NCBI RefSeq assembly: GCF_011065935.2
Contig: NZ_JAAMNH020000001.1
Coordinates: 4,857,001 to 4,921,000 of the forward strand
Origin: Clostridium estertheticum
GTDB taxonomy: Bacteria; Bacillota; Clostridia; Clostridiales; Clostridiaceae
Length of the DNA stretch: 64,000 nt
Reading direction: 5' to 3'
The position numbers and the translations under genes were made by a program. Shown one piece after another: positions 50,516 to 60,104 of this stretch; the first letter of the stretch is position 1; each line of letters opens with the position of its first letter. The notes beneath the pieces are model-generated. The model searched no databases and was not told the origin of the DNA. It saw only the letters and a list, made by a program, of their open reading frames with translations.

Positions 50516-51093
50516 GTTCTTTCCTCCAATTTAATTCTAGTGATTTAAGTATATATTAAATGCTTGTCTTAAACAATAATTACCCCCTAAAGCACTAACA
50601 TCGCGCAAACACGCAGCCTATGGGCTAAAAGATTTTGGGCGCTATTATCATTTTGAATTCTTCGTTTGCCTTTTAGCTTACAAGTAAACTTAGGAAAACT
50701 ATTAGTAACTTTTCTATTTTGCTACATAGCTAAGGCACAGCCTATCGGCTAAAAAACCTTGGGCATTGATTATTAAAATTAGGTTTATAAATTTCTTTTC
50801 CCTTTTGGCCTTCTTCTGGGATTCATTTTTAACTCCAAATACATAATAGTATGAAATTTCTCCGAAGTGACTTGCAATAAGAAGCGAAGAAACATTGAAA
50901 TTGCATTTAGAAATTCTTCTTTTGCGAAAATAAAATTCTCGTAAGCCTGCCAGGACGGCAGGCTAGCGAACCCGAGCCAGGATGGCGAGTGTGAGTGGTA
51001 GAGAATTTTATTTTCGCAAAAGATTAGAATTTCTTAATGCAATTTCACGTTTCAAGTACTTATTGCAAGGCACGTAGGAGAACGGCTATACCC
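50516..51093. other. 578-bp intergenic region made of repeats
   Basis: No gene. It holds a pair of degenerate direct repeats (50610-50648 and 50735-50773, both with AGCCTATNGGCTAAAA) and a long imperfect palindrome (50859-51081) that ends near the sbcC stop codon. Confidence 0.65.
50859..51081. repeat. 223-bp imperfect palindrome with GC-rich core
   Basis: Left arm 50859-50940 and right arm 51001-51081 are inverted copies; the inner 45 bp is nearly perfect (GAGAATTTTATTTTCGCAAA next to the core). The 60-bp core is far richer in G+C than its surroundings and holds two hairpins with the same plan, GCC-AGGAC-GGC (within 50944-50964) and GCC-AGGAT-GGC (50976-50986). The outer ends carry the TTATTGCAAG repeat found at 46151-46185. 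No ORF. It could be a MITE or a structured RNA. Confidence 0.7.
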
Positions 51094-54000
51094 TTACGTA
51101 TACTCGAGCTTGACCTTGCTCCCGCCCTGTCCCTGCTCTGCTGGCGTTACTATTAGTTTTATAGGAACCCTATTTTTAAGCTCCTCCACGTGACTTATTA
51201 TTCCCACTGAAAGCGTACTTGAATGGAGCTTCTCAAGTGAATTCATTACTATTTCTAATAAATCCGTGTCTAAAGTTCCAAAGCCTTCATCTAGGAAGAA
51301 GAACTCTAGTGGAGCACTACCTTTTAGTTGAATTTGCGAGGATAGTGCCAGTGCAAGACATAATGAGGTTAAGAAGGTTTCTCCACCAGATAAGGTGTTG
51401 GTTTCACGTCTTGTTCCTCCATTGAAATCATCCCTCATTATAAAGGCTCCGTCAGAGTCAAGCTCTAAGGCGTAACGTCCCCTTGTTATTTCCTTTAAGC
51501 GTTTTGATGCTTCCAATGATATATATTTCAGCTGCTTCATTGCTACATATTCCACAAATTTATTCCCTTGAATTAAGGTGTCAAGTTCCCTTAAAAGTCC
51601 CAACATATGCTCTACTTCGCTGCGTTTTATTATAAGTGCTGCGAACTCTTTTAGTTTTCGCTCCATTTCCTCTAGTGCACGATTTTCAGCACCTACAGCT
51701 TTGTTTTTTTCTTCTAAAACATTTTGTAATACTTGTCTTTTTTCTTTTAACCCTTCCCAAAAATCAGGTTCTATTTCTTTTCCTCGAAGAAGAGTTTCTA
51801 CTCTTTGCAGATTATCTAGTATTCTACGAAGTACTTCTTCGTACTGTTTTATTTCACTATCTAAAAGCGATAATGCTTCTCTTGTAATTAAATAGTGAAT
51901 AGCTATTTCACTATTATCAAAGAAATTTTCTTCTAAAGCTATTTTTAATTTTTCTTCTGCTGTAGCGAGTAATTTTAAAAGCATTTTGCTTTCTTTTTCT
52001 TCACCTGTTTTCTGAGTTTCCACATTTTGCTTTTCTATATTTTCTCTTTCTAAAATTTCTTTTAAATTTGCCTCTTTAGAAGTTATGTTTTTTATTTCAT
52101 TTCTTACCTTTTCTATTTCTATTTTAGGGGTCAAGTCCTTTGATGGCTTGAATCCACAAAGCTCAACAATTTGAATAGTCAACCGTTCTATTTCTGCCCT
52201 TTTTTCCTTGCCACTGGTTTCTATTTCTGTTTTTGAGGTAGAAAGTTCCTTTAAGATTTTATCCACTTCATCTCTTTGCTTTTCAAGTATTACTAACTCT
52301 GATCTGTATTTCCTTGCTGTGGCAGTTAGTTTTATTATTTCATTGTCTGTGGCTTTAAGCTGCTTTATTTTTTCACTTATGGATGGAGGTGTCATACTAT
52401 CGCTTTGCTTTTGCTTAAGGGTGTCCTCTTTCTCAGGTGAGCACTCTTGCTTACGTAAGTACTCTTCTTTCTGCAAATCTTCTTTTAAAAGTAGGTACTT
52501 ATCCTGAAGTAATTGTACTCTTTCTGTGGCAATAGATAAGTCTGCATTTATTGCTATTAATGCTTCCTTTTCCTTTTTTAAACCTTCTGAAAGCCTCGCT
52601 TCCTCCAAATCCACTTTGCTTTTTTCATCTTGAAGCACAACTAATGCTAAGTCAAGTTCAGTTTTCTGCTTATTGTAGGTTTCTGTGTTTTCTCTAAACT
52701 GAAGTAATCCCTTTTCACTTATGTTCTTTTGCTCTTGTAGCTCCTTCATATCTAAATCTCTAAGTTTTTCAGAAACTTCTGAAAGGCTTTTATTTATATG
52801 ATCTGCATCTCTTAAAAGCTCTGCAGCCCTAATCTGCTCCTTTTGAAGTTCTTTAGATAGTTTTTCTAAGTTTAGCTCCTGTGATTGTTTTAAATTTTTC
52901 AATCCTTCTAAGTCCGTGTTTACTATTATTTCGGCTATTTGTGGATGATGCTCCGATCCACATACTGGGCATAGGTCTCCTGGTTTTAAATTAGATGCTA
53001 AAACTGCGGCCATGCCACCTAGTTCTATGTTTTTTATATCAGTATCTATAGTTTTAAGCTGAGCTTTATTCTTTTCTATAGTTTCTGACCTGTTTTTTAA
53101 GTCTAAGTTAACTTTTTCACTTTCTATGTTAATAATTGTATATTTTTTTTGTAGTTCTTCCACTATCTTTTGGTTTTCTACAGCTTTTTCTAGTGTATCT
53201 CGGAGTGTGCTAAAAGCGTTCTGTTTATCTAACAACAAATTATTATCTCCCGGGAAATTATTCGCTAGAATTTCATTTTTTTCTCGCAAAACCACTAAAT
53301 TATTCCCACTACTTTTCTGAAGTAGTAATGCTTCACTATGGCGTGCACCCGTTATTTGTATGGCCTTTTGTGAGGTTTGTCCTTTATTTTTAAGCGCCTC
53401 TACATTTTTCACCATAGCTAAAAGTTCTAATTCAATATTGTAAGTATTTTGCAGTTTTTCCCTATATTCTGGCAGTATTTCTATTTGATTTAGACTTTCT
53501 TCTGTAACTTTTAATTTATTGTCTGTGTCTGCTTTATTAGTTTCTAACAGATTACAATTTAAAGTGTTTTTATTTATATTTATCATAAGTTCACTATGCT
53601 TATTTAAAAGAATAGCTTTTTCATTAGCTAGAATGTTTATTTTTTCTTCAATAATTGTAGCTTGCTTAAGGCCCACTTCCTTTTCAATTAAGGTAGGAAG
53701 TTTATTATTCTTATTATTTAAGGCCCCCTCATAAGAGGTTTTTGTTATGTTTAGCCTTTCACATATTGATAAATAGACATTGTTTAGCTTTTGTAGGGTG
53801 GTTTTATTTATAGCTAGTGATTCTTTAGTTTCAACTACATTATCAATAAAGGGTTTTACATTTAGTGCTGCGCTGCCTTTAGTAAATTGGTCACTTTTGC
53901 TTTTTATTTCACCCTCCTGAAGCCTTAACTCAGTTGCCTTTTTTACATACTGGCTTTTTTCTTCTTGTAAATCCCAAAGTATTTTACATTCTTCATATTG

Positions 54001-54729
54001 TTTATCTATTGTACTTTTCTCGGATCGTAGGTCCTTTTCTTCTTTTTTTAAGTCGGCTAGTGATGCTTCGAGCTTCTTATGTGCCTCTTCCCCAACATTT
54101 TCATAGCCCTTCATTTCACCTTCTAACTCATTTTTAGTTTTTATGTTTTCATTTCTAATTGTTCTTATTTTTTCATAAAGCTTTGTGCCGTATTTTTCTA
54201 AAGCAAATATTCGCTCTAGCATATTTCTTCTATCTTTTCCTGAAAGCTTTAAAAATTCATTGAATTTACCTTGAGGAAGCACTACTGACCGCGTAAAATC
54301 CTCAACCTTTAGTCCTATAATGTCTATAATGTTTTCCTCTACGTCCTTTGGCCCTTCTGCTAACACTTTATTTTCCGCAGAATTTTCCTTGTTTATTTCT
54401 ATAAGTCTTGCATAGGCAGTTTTGAAGTTTCCTGTTTTTAATCTCTTTATACATCTTTCTGCTCTATATAGCTTTCGAGTTTTTCCTACCCCTATTTCAA
54501 AGTCGTAGCTTATTTCTACCACATTGGTTTCTGTGTTTACAAACTCCTTGGTTTCTCTTGATACTTTCCCATAAAGAGCTATTGTTATGCCATCTAAAAT
54601 GGTAGATTTACCACTAGCTGTGGGACCGAATATACCAAAAAGTCCTTTTTCAGTAAGCTTTGAAAATTCTATAGTTTGCTCTTCTACAAAGGAATTGAGG
54701 CCCTTTATTTTAAGATTAACTGGTTTCAT
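51094..54729 (-). CDS. sbcC: Nuclease SbcCD subunit C (Rad50-like ATPase)
   Basis: The 1211-aa SMC-like ATPase has Walker A GPTASGKSTILDGI (~34-47), long coiled coils, and a central zinc hook CPVCGSEHHP at ~590. The C-terminal ABC signature region reads TNTLSGGETFLTSLCLALAL, with Walker B FFLDEGFGTLD. With SbcD it opens DNA hairpins and processes blocked ends. The start overlaps sbcD by 14 nt, indicating coupled translation. It is the last gene of the addB-addA-sbcD-sbcC operon. Confidence 0.95.
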   Translation of the reverse strand: MKPVNLKIKGLNSFVEEQTIEFSKLTEKGLFGIFGPTASGKSTILDGITIALYGKVSRETKEFVNTETNVVEISYDFEIGVGKTRKLYRAERCIKRLKTGNFKTAYARLIEINKENSAENKVLAEGPKDVEENIIDIIGLKVEDFTRSVVLPQGKFNEFLKLSGKDRRNMLERIFALEKYGTKLYEKIRTIRNENIKTKNELEGEMKGYENVGEEAHKKLEASLADLKKEEKDLRSEKSTIDKQYEECKILWDLQEEKSQYVKKATELRLQEGEIKSKSDQFTKGSAALNVKPFIDNVVETKESLAINKTTLQKLNNVYLSICERLNITKTSYEGALNNKNNKLPTLIEKEVGLKQATIIEEKINILANEKAILLNKHSELMININKNTLNCNLLETNKADTDNKLKVTEESLNQIEILPEYREKLQNTYNIELELLAMVKNVEALKNKGQTSQKAIQITGARHSEALLLQKSSGNNLVVLREKNEILANNFPGDNNLLLDKQNAFSTLRDTLEKAVENQKIVEELQKKYTIINIESEKVNLDLKNRSETIEKNKAQLKTIDTDIKNIELGGMAAVLASNLKPGDLCPVCGSEHHPQIAEIIVNTDLEGLKNLKQSQELNLEKLSKELQKEQIRAAELLRDADHINKSLSEVSEKLRDLDMKELQEQKNISEKGLLQFRENTETYNKQKTELDLALVVLQDEKSKVDLEEARLSEGLKKEKEALIAINADLSIATERVQLLQDKYLLLKEDLQKEEYLRKQECSPEKEDTLKQKQSDSMTPPSISEKIKQLKATDNEIIKLTATARKYRSELVILEKQRDEVDKILKELSTSKTEIETSGKEKRAEIERLTIQIVELCGFKPSKDLTPKIEIEKVRNEIKNITSKEANLKEILERENIEKQNVETQKTGEEKESKMLLKLLATAEEKLKIALEENFFDNSEIAIHYLITREALSLLDSEIKQYEEVLRRILDNLQRVETLLRGKEIEPDFWEGLKEKRQVLQNVLEEKNKAVGAENRALEEMERKLKEFAALIIKRSEVEHMLGLLRELDTLIQGNKFVEYVAMKQLKYISLEASKRLKEITRGRYALELDSDGAFIMRDDFNGGTRRETNTLSGGETFLTSLCLALALSSQIQLKGSAPLEFFFLDEGFGTLDTDLLEIVMNSLEKLHSSTLSVGIISHVEELKNRVPIKLIVTPAEQGQGGSKVKLEYT

Positions 54730-55963
54730 TTTCTGCTTCCTCCTCTATTGCTATACTTAAGAATAATTCCATTAATTCTTTTGAAGGCTCTAGTCCTGCT
54801 TTTTCCTTTATAAAATATTCTTTAAATAATTCTTCCATGGATTTTTCTCGTAGGCTTTCCTCTAAATCTTCTTCTCGCTCTTGTCCTTCTAGTATTGGTT
54901 GTATGGAAACTATGTCGCGGCGATTTTTTTTCATTTCCTTTATGTGCTCTGTGCTAATTATTTCCTTGGTCTTTATTTCAAGGTATACCCAAATGCTTCG
55001 TTCGCCTTCTGTTTTACATTTTTCTAAGGCCTCTTCCACACTATCACATTTCCATACTTCTATAGGCTTATAGTTTCTGAACATTAACTGTGATATTTCA
55101 GCTTCTACCCCAGCTTTAACCTCTACAAGGTAAGCTCCCTTGCTATAGTTTATTTCACTTTTGCTATATTGAATGGGAGACCCAGAGTATCTTATCTTTC
55201 CGGATGTTCCTGGAACCTTTTGTGGTCTATGAAGATGTCCAAGGGCTGAGTACTGAGCACGTATCGGAAATTTCAATGGGGAAACTGAAAGACTTCCCCC
55301 CAGTTGTATACTTCTCTCTGATCCACTTTCCTCTCCTCCCATAACATAGAGGTGAGATACTGCTAGATTTATGGTATCCTCTCTATATTTAGTGGATAGA
55401 GTTTCAAATAGCTGTCCTATCCTGTCAGAATAGCTTTTTTGCCTATCTTCATCAGTTAGACCTATTGAAAGCACTTCATTAAGCCTTTTTTCACTTGGAT
55501 AGGGCAGTGTTATAACAACTGCCTTCTCCCCCCTTATACTAAGTTCTAAATAGCCCTCACCACTTTCTATTATTTCGAAATCACATTTGTTCCCAGAATT
55601 AACTTCTCCAAAATCACCTTGCCTTGCTATGCTCTTTGGTTCTCCGAGTAGTATTGCTCCATGCTTATAAGCAAGGGGGCTAGCTGCTACTAGCCTCTCT
55701 GGATTATCATGATTGCCTGCCACTACAAGCACCGCAGTTTTACCACTACTTGTGATTCTCTTAATGGTGCTATAAAACATGGCCTCCGCCTTTGCTGGAG
55801 GATTTCCATTGTCATAGATATCTCCAGCTATAAGTACTAAATCTATATTATTGTTTCCCACTATTTCTATAAATTCTTCTAGAAATTCTTCCTGTTCCTC
55901 TAGCCTACTATATTGCTCTAAGGTCTTTCCTAGATGCCAATCAGAGGTATGAAGTATTCTCAT
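54716..55963 (-). CDS. sbcD: Nuclease SbcCD subunit D (Mre11-like)
   Basis: The 415-aa metallophosphoesterase has all Mre11 motifs: LHTSDWHLGKTLEQ (~4-17), LIAGDIYDNGNPP, VVAGNHDNPERL and SALGHLHRPQKV. It is the nuclease partner of SbcC, cutting hairpins and protein-blocked ends in the presence of Mn2+. The length is normal. It lies 25 nt downstream of addA and overlaps sbcC. Confidence 0.95.
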   Translation of the reverse strand: MRILHTSDWHLGKTLEQYSRLEEQEEFLEEFIEIVGNNNIDLVLIAGDIYDNGNPPAKAEAMFYSTIKRITSSGKTAVLVVAGNHDNPERLVAASPLAYKHGAILLGEPKSIARQGDFGEVNSGNKCDFEIIESGEGYLELSIRGEKAVVITLPYPSEKRLNEVLSIGLTDEDRQKSYSDRIGQLFETLSTKYREDTINLAVSHLYVMGGEESGSERSIQLGGSLSVSPLKFPIRAQYSALGHLHRPQKVPGTSGKIRYSGSPIQYSKSEINYSKGAYLVEVKAGVEAEISQLMFRNYKPIEVWKCDSVEEALEKCKTEGERSIWVYLEIKTKEIISTEHIKEMKKNRRDIVSIQPILEGQEREEDLEESLREKSMEELFKEYFIKEKAGLEPSKELMELFLSIAIEEEAENETS

Positions 55964-55988
55964 TTTATTCTCCCCTTTCTTAAGAACT

Positions 55989-58900
55989 CTATTTAACTTC
56001 TACGGCTTCATCTATACTAAATAAGTATAGATAGCTTTCTTTAACTGTTTTTCCAAGAGTAGCCTTAAGTGCCCTTGCATAATAATCCAGCTGAGACCTA
56101 TATTTCTCTACTAAATCACTGGCATCACCATTTTTTACTGAGTCCGTTTTGTAATCTACTAGAATTATTTCTCCATCTTCCTCAAAATAACAATCTATTA
56201 TCCCTTGAAGCATTATTTTTTCTTCTCCGTAAATATCTCGGTTCAGATTTTTATAAATATCCGTTGAGTTAATTTCCATATGGAAAGGAACTTCTCTTTT
56301 TAATAGATCCAGCTTATAGGCTTTTACCATGCGAGCTCCAAGCTCCGTATTAAATAACTTTACTAGTTTTTGTGCCCGTACAGCTTTGGCCTCTTCCTTT
56401 GACATTAAGAGTTTTTCAACGTAAATTTGGATTTGCTCCTCTATTTCACTTAATGTTGATACTTTATTTAAATCTAATCTTTGCACTACTGCGTGCATAG
56501 CGGTTCCTTTTTCTGCTGGTGTTAAGCCTTTTATTTCCTCTAAAAATCTGGGCTTACTTATAAGTTTTGGTACATACATGTTATCTGAGGTACCTTCTGT
56601 AAGCTCTATATTGAATTTCCTTTTTAGCTCAGTTACTGTAAGTACCGTAGGCATTTTTGTGGACATTTCATATTTATAAACGAATCCTAGCCTTTTCTCT
56701 ATCTCCGTAAGATTTTTCTCATCTGTGATTTTTTCCTGGAGCCTTGTTAACTTTTCCTGCGTACTCACAGGGGTTTCTTCCTGAACCTCCTGAGTTTTAA
56801 CTATGTCCTCTCTATTCCAAAACCTAACTTGCCAGCTAGATGGATGCTCTAATAGGTTTACGTTATCGTCATCTATTCCAATTAGCTCTCTTAGCATCTT
56901 TCCATCTGGGTGTCTGATTACTGAAGGTACTATCCAATCTAAATAGCTTTTAGCTTTTAGAATTTCGTATTCTCCAAGTTTTTCAGTGTTTTCTTCTAAA
57001 CTAAAGCTCATTCTTCCTATATTTTTTACTATATTTTTCATTGACCCAGTTATAATAAGCTTTTCCTTTGCTCTTGTAAATGCTACGTATAGCACTCTCA
57101 TTTCCTCTGAAAGGCTTTCTATTTTTATTTTCTTTCTTAGTGCTTGTTTTAAAACTGTAGGATAAGAAATTCTTCTTATTGGGTCCACAAAATCTGGACC
57201 GTAGCCTAAATCATGATGAAATAATATGCTCTTATTTATGTCCATTAGGTTAAAGTTTTTTCCTGTGCCACTTAGAAATACTACAGGGAATTCTAACCCT
57301 TTGCTTTTATGAATACTCATTATTCTAACTACATTTTCATTTTCCCCTAGGGTTTTAGCACTGCCCATGTCTCCACTGCTTATTTTTAGCTTGTTTATAA
57401 AGTTTATAAAATTAAATAATCCCTTATAGCTAGTTTCTTCATATTGCCTAGCCCTTTGGAAAAGCACTCTTAAATTTGCCTGCCTTTGGATTCCGACCGG
57501 CATGGCTCCTACATAACCGTAATAACCAGTGTCTGTGTATAGATACCAAATGAATTCATCAATGGGCATATACTTGCAGATTTCTCTAAAGTGGTTTAGT
57601 TTTATTAGGAATTTAGTGAGCTTTTGGGTTATGGAGGTATTTTCAAGTATTGGTGCTATTTCAGGCATTATTGGCTCATTATGAATGGTTGGTGCAATGT
57701 CAGGCATTGGTACTTTATTGATAATTGGTACCTCATCGATTATTGATTCATTGTCAATAACTGATGCATTGTCCGTGGACTCTGTTGCCTCGCATTTTTT
57801 TGAATTAGCAGTAAGCTCTATTTCTTTAACCTCTAAAAAGTTCACCATTGCCTCGTAAAAGGAGATTTCTCTTTGACCTATTCTTATGTCTACTAGCTCC
57901 TCGGATGTAAATCCTCCTATGGGAGAACGCAGAACTGAAAGCATAGGTATGTCCTGCCTTGGGTTATCTATAATTTGAAGGAGACTCATGATTATTTGAA
58001 TTTCTATGGTGTTAAAATATCCTGTACCTGTATCTGCATAAACCGGTATACCTTCAAGCTTTAACTCTTCTAAAAATGAAGGCGCCCAATTTGAGGTGGC
58101 ACGAAGTAATATTACAATATCCTTATAGTCCACATTTCTATAAGCCTTAATGCTTTTATCATAAATTTTAAAAGCCTTAGAACCATTATGTAGCATTAAT
58201 TCTTTTATTCTTTTTGCCACAATTCTAGCTTCTAACTGAATATTTGTAGGGGTTTCTTCCTCAGGGTTTTTGTTTTCATCCTCGCCCTCTGATGCATTTT
58301 CCTCTTCAGTGTCTGCAGTTTCTTCCGTGATATCAATAACATCCTTTTCAATAAGATGCAGCTCCACTGGACCGCCTATTACTCCGGGCTCTTTAAGCTC
58401 TTCAAAAAAGGCTCCTAAATTTAGTGCTTCTTCATCTGTGTAGTCAAGATCTCCAATGTTTTTGCACATTATTCCTTTGAAAATATAGTTTACAGCATTT
58501 ATAACCGGTTCTCTGCTTCTAAAATTTTTGTATAGAGTTATTTTTCTGGTTTTTGCTCCATCTTCCTTGGAATAAGAACTATATTTACCTAAAAACAGCT
58601 CTGGTCTTGCCTGCCTAAATCTATATATGCTCTGTTTAACGTCTCCTACCATAAATACATTTGGAGCCCCTATTTTCTCTCTTGAAATTATGTTTAGTAA
58701 GGTTTCCTGAACCATGTTGCTATCTTGATATTCATCTATCAAAATTTCTTCATATTTATTTCTTAGTTGTACTGCTACAGGTGAAGGTTGTGGTTTTCCC
58801 TGATCATCTAGTACTATTTCTCCCTGGTCGTTTTTTTCCATTAATATATGAAGGCAATAATGCTCAAAGTCGTTGAAATCTATAATGGATCGTTCTTTTT

Positions 58901-60104
58901 TCTTTTGTGTGTATTTTTCCTGCAAATCTATAACTAGCTGTGATAGAGCCATCATTTGCGGGTATAGTTTTTTTATATCCTGAAGTGCTGTTTCTGAATT
59001 TGCGCCCATTACCTGCTGACTTAGCTCTTGCAATTGTTTTTTTACCTTATTTCTTATATCCTGTACTGATTTTTGTTTTTCCTTGTCCTTGCAAGCCTTT
59101 ATGCTGGGAAGTTTTTGAAAGCTCAAGGTTTCTATAGTTGCCGCCAAATTTCCAAAAGAATTTTTAGATGCAGATAAAAGGTCAGAAATAATCTCCAAAT
59201 CAGCTTTGAAAACATCATTATACAAGGCTATAGCTTCATTTCCATCTATGATTTTCAATGCTTTTATCATTACTTTTTCAATGCCTTGTAGCTCTATTTT
59301 AATATCCTCTATTAAAACTACTGCCCAAGGTGTATCGCTAAGGCTGTAACCTTCTTTAATGTTAAAATCCTCTGCTGCATTTAGTAGCCACTTTGTTGGA
59401 TCTGTAGAACTCATGGCAAAATTATAAAGGCTAAGAACTATGGTTTGAAGGCCTAGGTCTTCTTTATTATTGCTGTAGGATTCTACTAGCTTGAGGAAAC
59501 TAGAAGTTTCTGCCAGTCTTTCAAAGCTAGGAGATTCCTCTGGGTCTTTCTCTAGTTCTTGATTATTCTCTTGTTCTACGTTATTCTCTTGTTCTACGTT
59601 GTTCTCGCCTTCTGCTATGGATACGTATCTTTCTTCGAAAAGCTCTTCTAGGGCTTCCTGTTTTAAAAGCACTGCTTCTGTTGTATCAGCTATTCTAAAA
59701 TTAGGGTCTAAATCTACTATATGAAAATTGCTTCTTATAACCTCAAGACAAAAAGAGTGAATAGTTGTAATGCTGGATTTATTTAATAGTGTAAGCTGCC
59801 TTTGCAGTAACTTACTTTGTGGATTTTTATGAAGCTCTTTTGAGATTGCTTGCGCTATTCTCTCCCGCATTTCTGATGCAGCTGCATTGGTGAAGGTAAC
59901 TACTAAGAGCTTGTCTATATCTGTAGGCCTGTCTTCATCTGTTACTATTTTTATTATTCTCTCCACCAGTACTGCAGTTTTTCCGGAACCCGCAGCTGCC
60001 GCTACTAGAATATTGCAGTCCCGAGTTAATATAGCTTTTTGTTGATCCTGTGTCCATGATACCTTTTTTTCCACTTGCACAATTTCACTTGTATCCTTGT
60101 CCAT
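55989..60104 (-). CDS. addA: ATP-dependent helicase/nuclease subunit A
   Basis: The 1371-aa UvrD-like helicase with C-terminal nuclease is the RecBCD-equivalent subunit for double-strand-break repair. Motif I is AAAAGSGKTAVLVERI (~34-49), motif II IDEYQDSN and motif VI RVLYVAFTRAKEKL. The nuclease has GIIDCYFEEDGEIILVDYKT near the C-terminus. It is longer than typical AddA (about 1240 aa) because of two low-complexity insertions. One at ~166-195 is built on repeats of NNVEQE; one at ~770-822 is rich in I, N, P and E with IxDNExI-type repeats. Its start overlaps the addB stop (TAATG). Confidence 0.94.
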   Translation of the reverse strand: MDKDTSEIVQVEKKVSWTQDQQKAILTRDCNILVAAAAGSGKTAVLVERIIKIVTDEDRPTDIDKLLVVTFTNAAASEMRERIAQAISKELHKNPQSKLLQRQLTLLNKSSITTIHSFCLEVIRSNFHIVDLDPNFRIADTTEAVLLKQEALEELFEERYVSIAEGENNVEQENNVEQENNQELEKDPEESPSFERLAETSSFLKLVESYSNNKEDLGLQTIVLSLYNFAMSSTDPTKWLLNAAEDFNIKEGYSLSDTPWAVVLIEDIKIELQGIEKVMIKALKIIDGNEAIALYNDVFKADLEIISDLLSASKNSFGNLAATIETLSFQKLPSIKACKDKEKQKSVQDIRNKVKKQLQELSQQVMGANSETALQDIKKLYPQMMALSQLVIDLQEKYTQKKKERSIIDFNDFEHYCLHILMEKNDQGEIVLDDQGKPQPSPVAVQLRNKYEEILIDEYQDSNMVQETLLNIISREKIGAPNVFMVGDVKQSIYRFRQARPELFLGKYSSYSKEDGAKTRKITLYKNFRSREPVINAVNYIFKGIMCKNIGDLDYTDEEALNLGAFFEELKEPGVIGGPVELHLIEKDVIDITEETADTEEENASEGEDENKNPEEETPTNIQLEARIVAKRIKELMLHNGSKAFKIYDKSIKAYRNVDYKDIVILLRATSNWAPSFLEELKLEGIPVYADTGTGYFNTIEIQIIMSLLQIIDNPRQDIPMLSVLRSPIGGFTSEELVDIRIGQREISFYEAMVNFLEVKEIELTANSKKCEATESTDNASVIDNESIIDEVPIINKVPMPDIAPTIHNEPIMPEIAPILENTSITQKLTKFLIKLNHFREICKYMPIDEFIWYLYTDTGYYGYVGAMPVGIQRQANLRVLFQRARQYEETSYKGLFNFINFINKLKISSGDMGSAKTLGENENVVRIMSIHKSKGLEFPVVFLSGTGKNFNLMDINKSILFHHDLGYGPDFVDPIRRISYPTVLKQALRKKIKIESLSEEMRVLYVAFTRAKEKLIITGSMKNIVKNIGRMSFSLEENTEKLGEYEILKAKSYLDWIVPSVIRHPDGKMLRELIGIDDDNVNLLEHPSSWQVRFWNREDIVKTQEVQEETPVSTQEKLTRLQEKITDEKNLTEIEKRLGFVYKYEMSTKMPTVLTVTELKRKFNIELTEGTSDNMYVPKLISKPRFLEEIKGLTPAEKGTAMHAVVQRLDLNKVSTLSEIEEQIQIYVEKLLMSKEEAKAVRAQKLVKLFNTELGARMVKAYKLDLLKREVPFHMEINSTDIYKNLNRDIYGEEKIMLQGIIDCYFEEDGEIILVDYKTDSVKNGDASDLVEKYRSQLDYYARALKATLGKTVKESYLYLFSIDEAVEVK

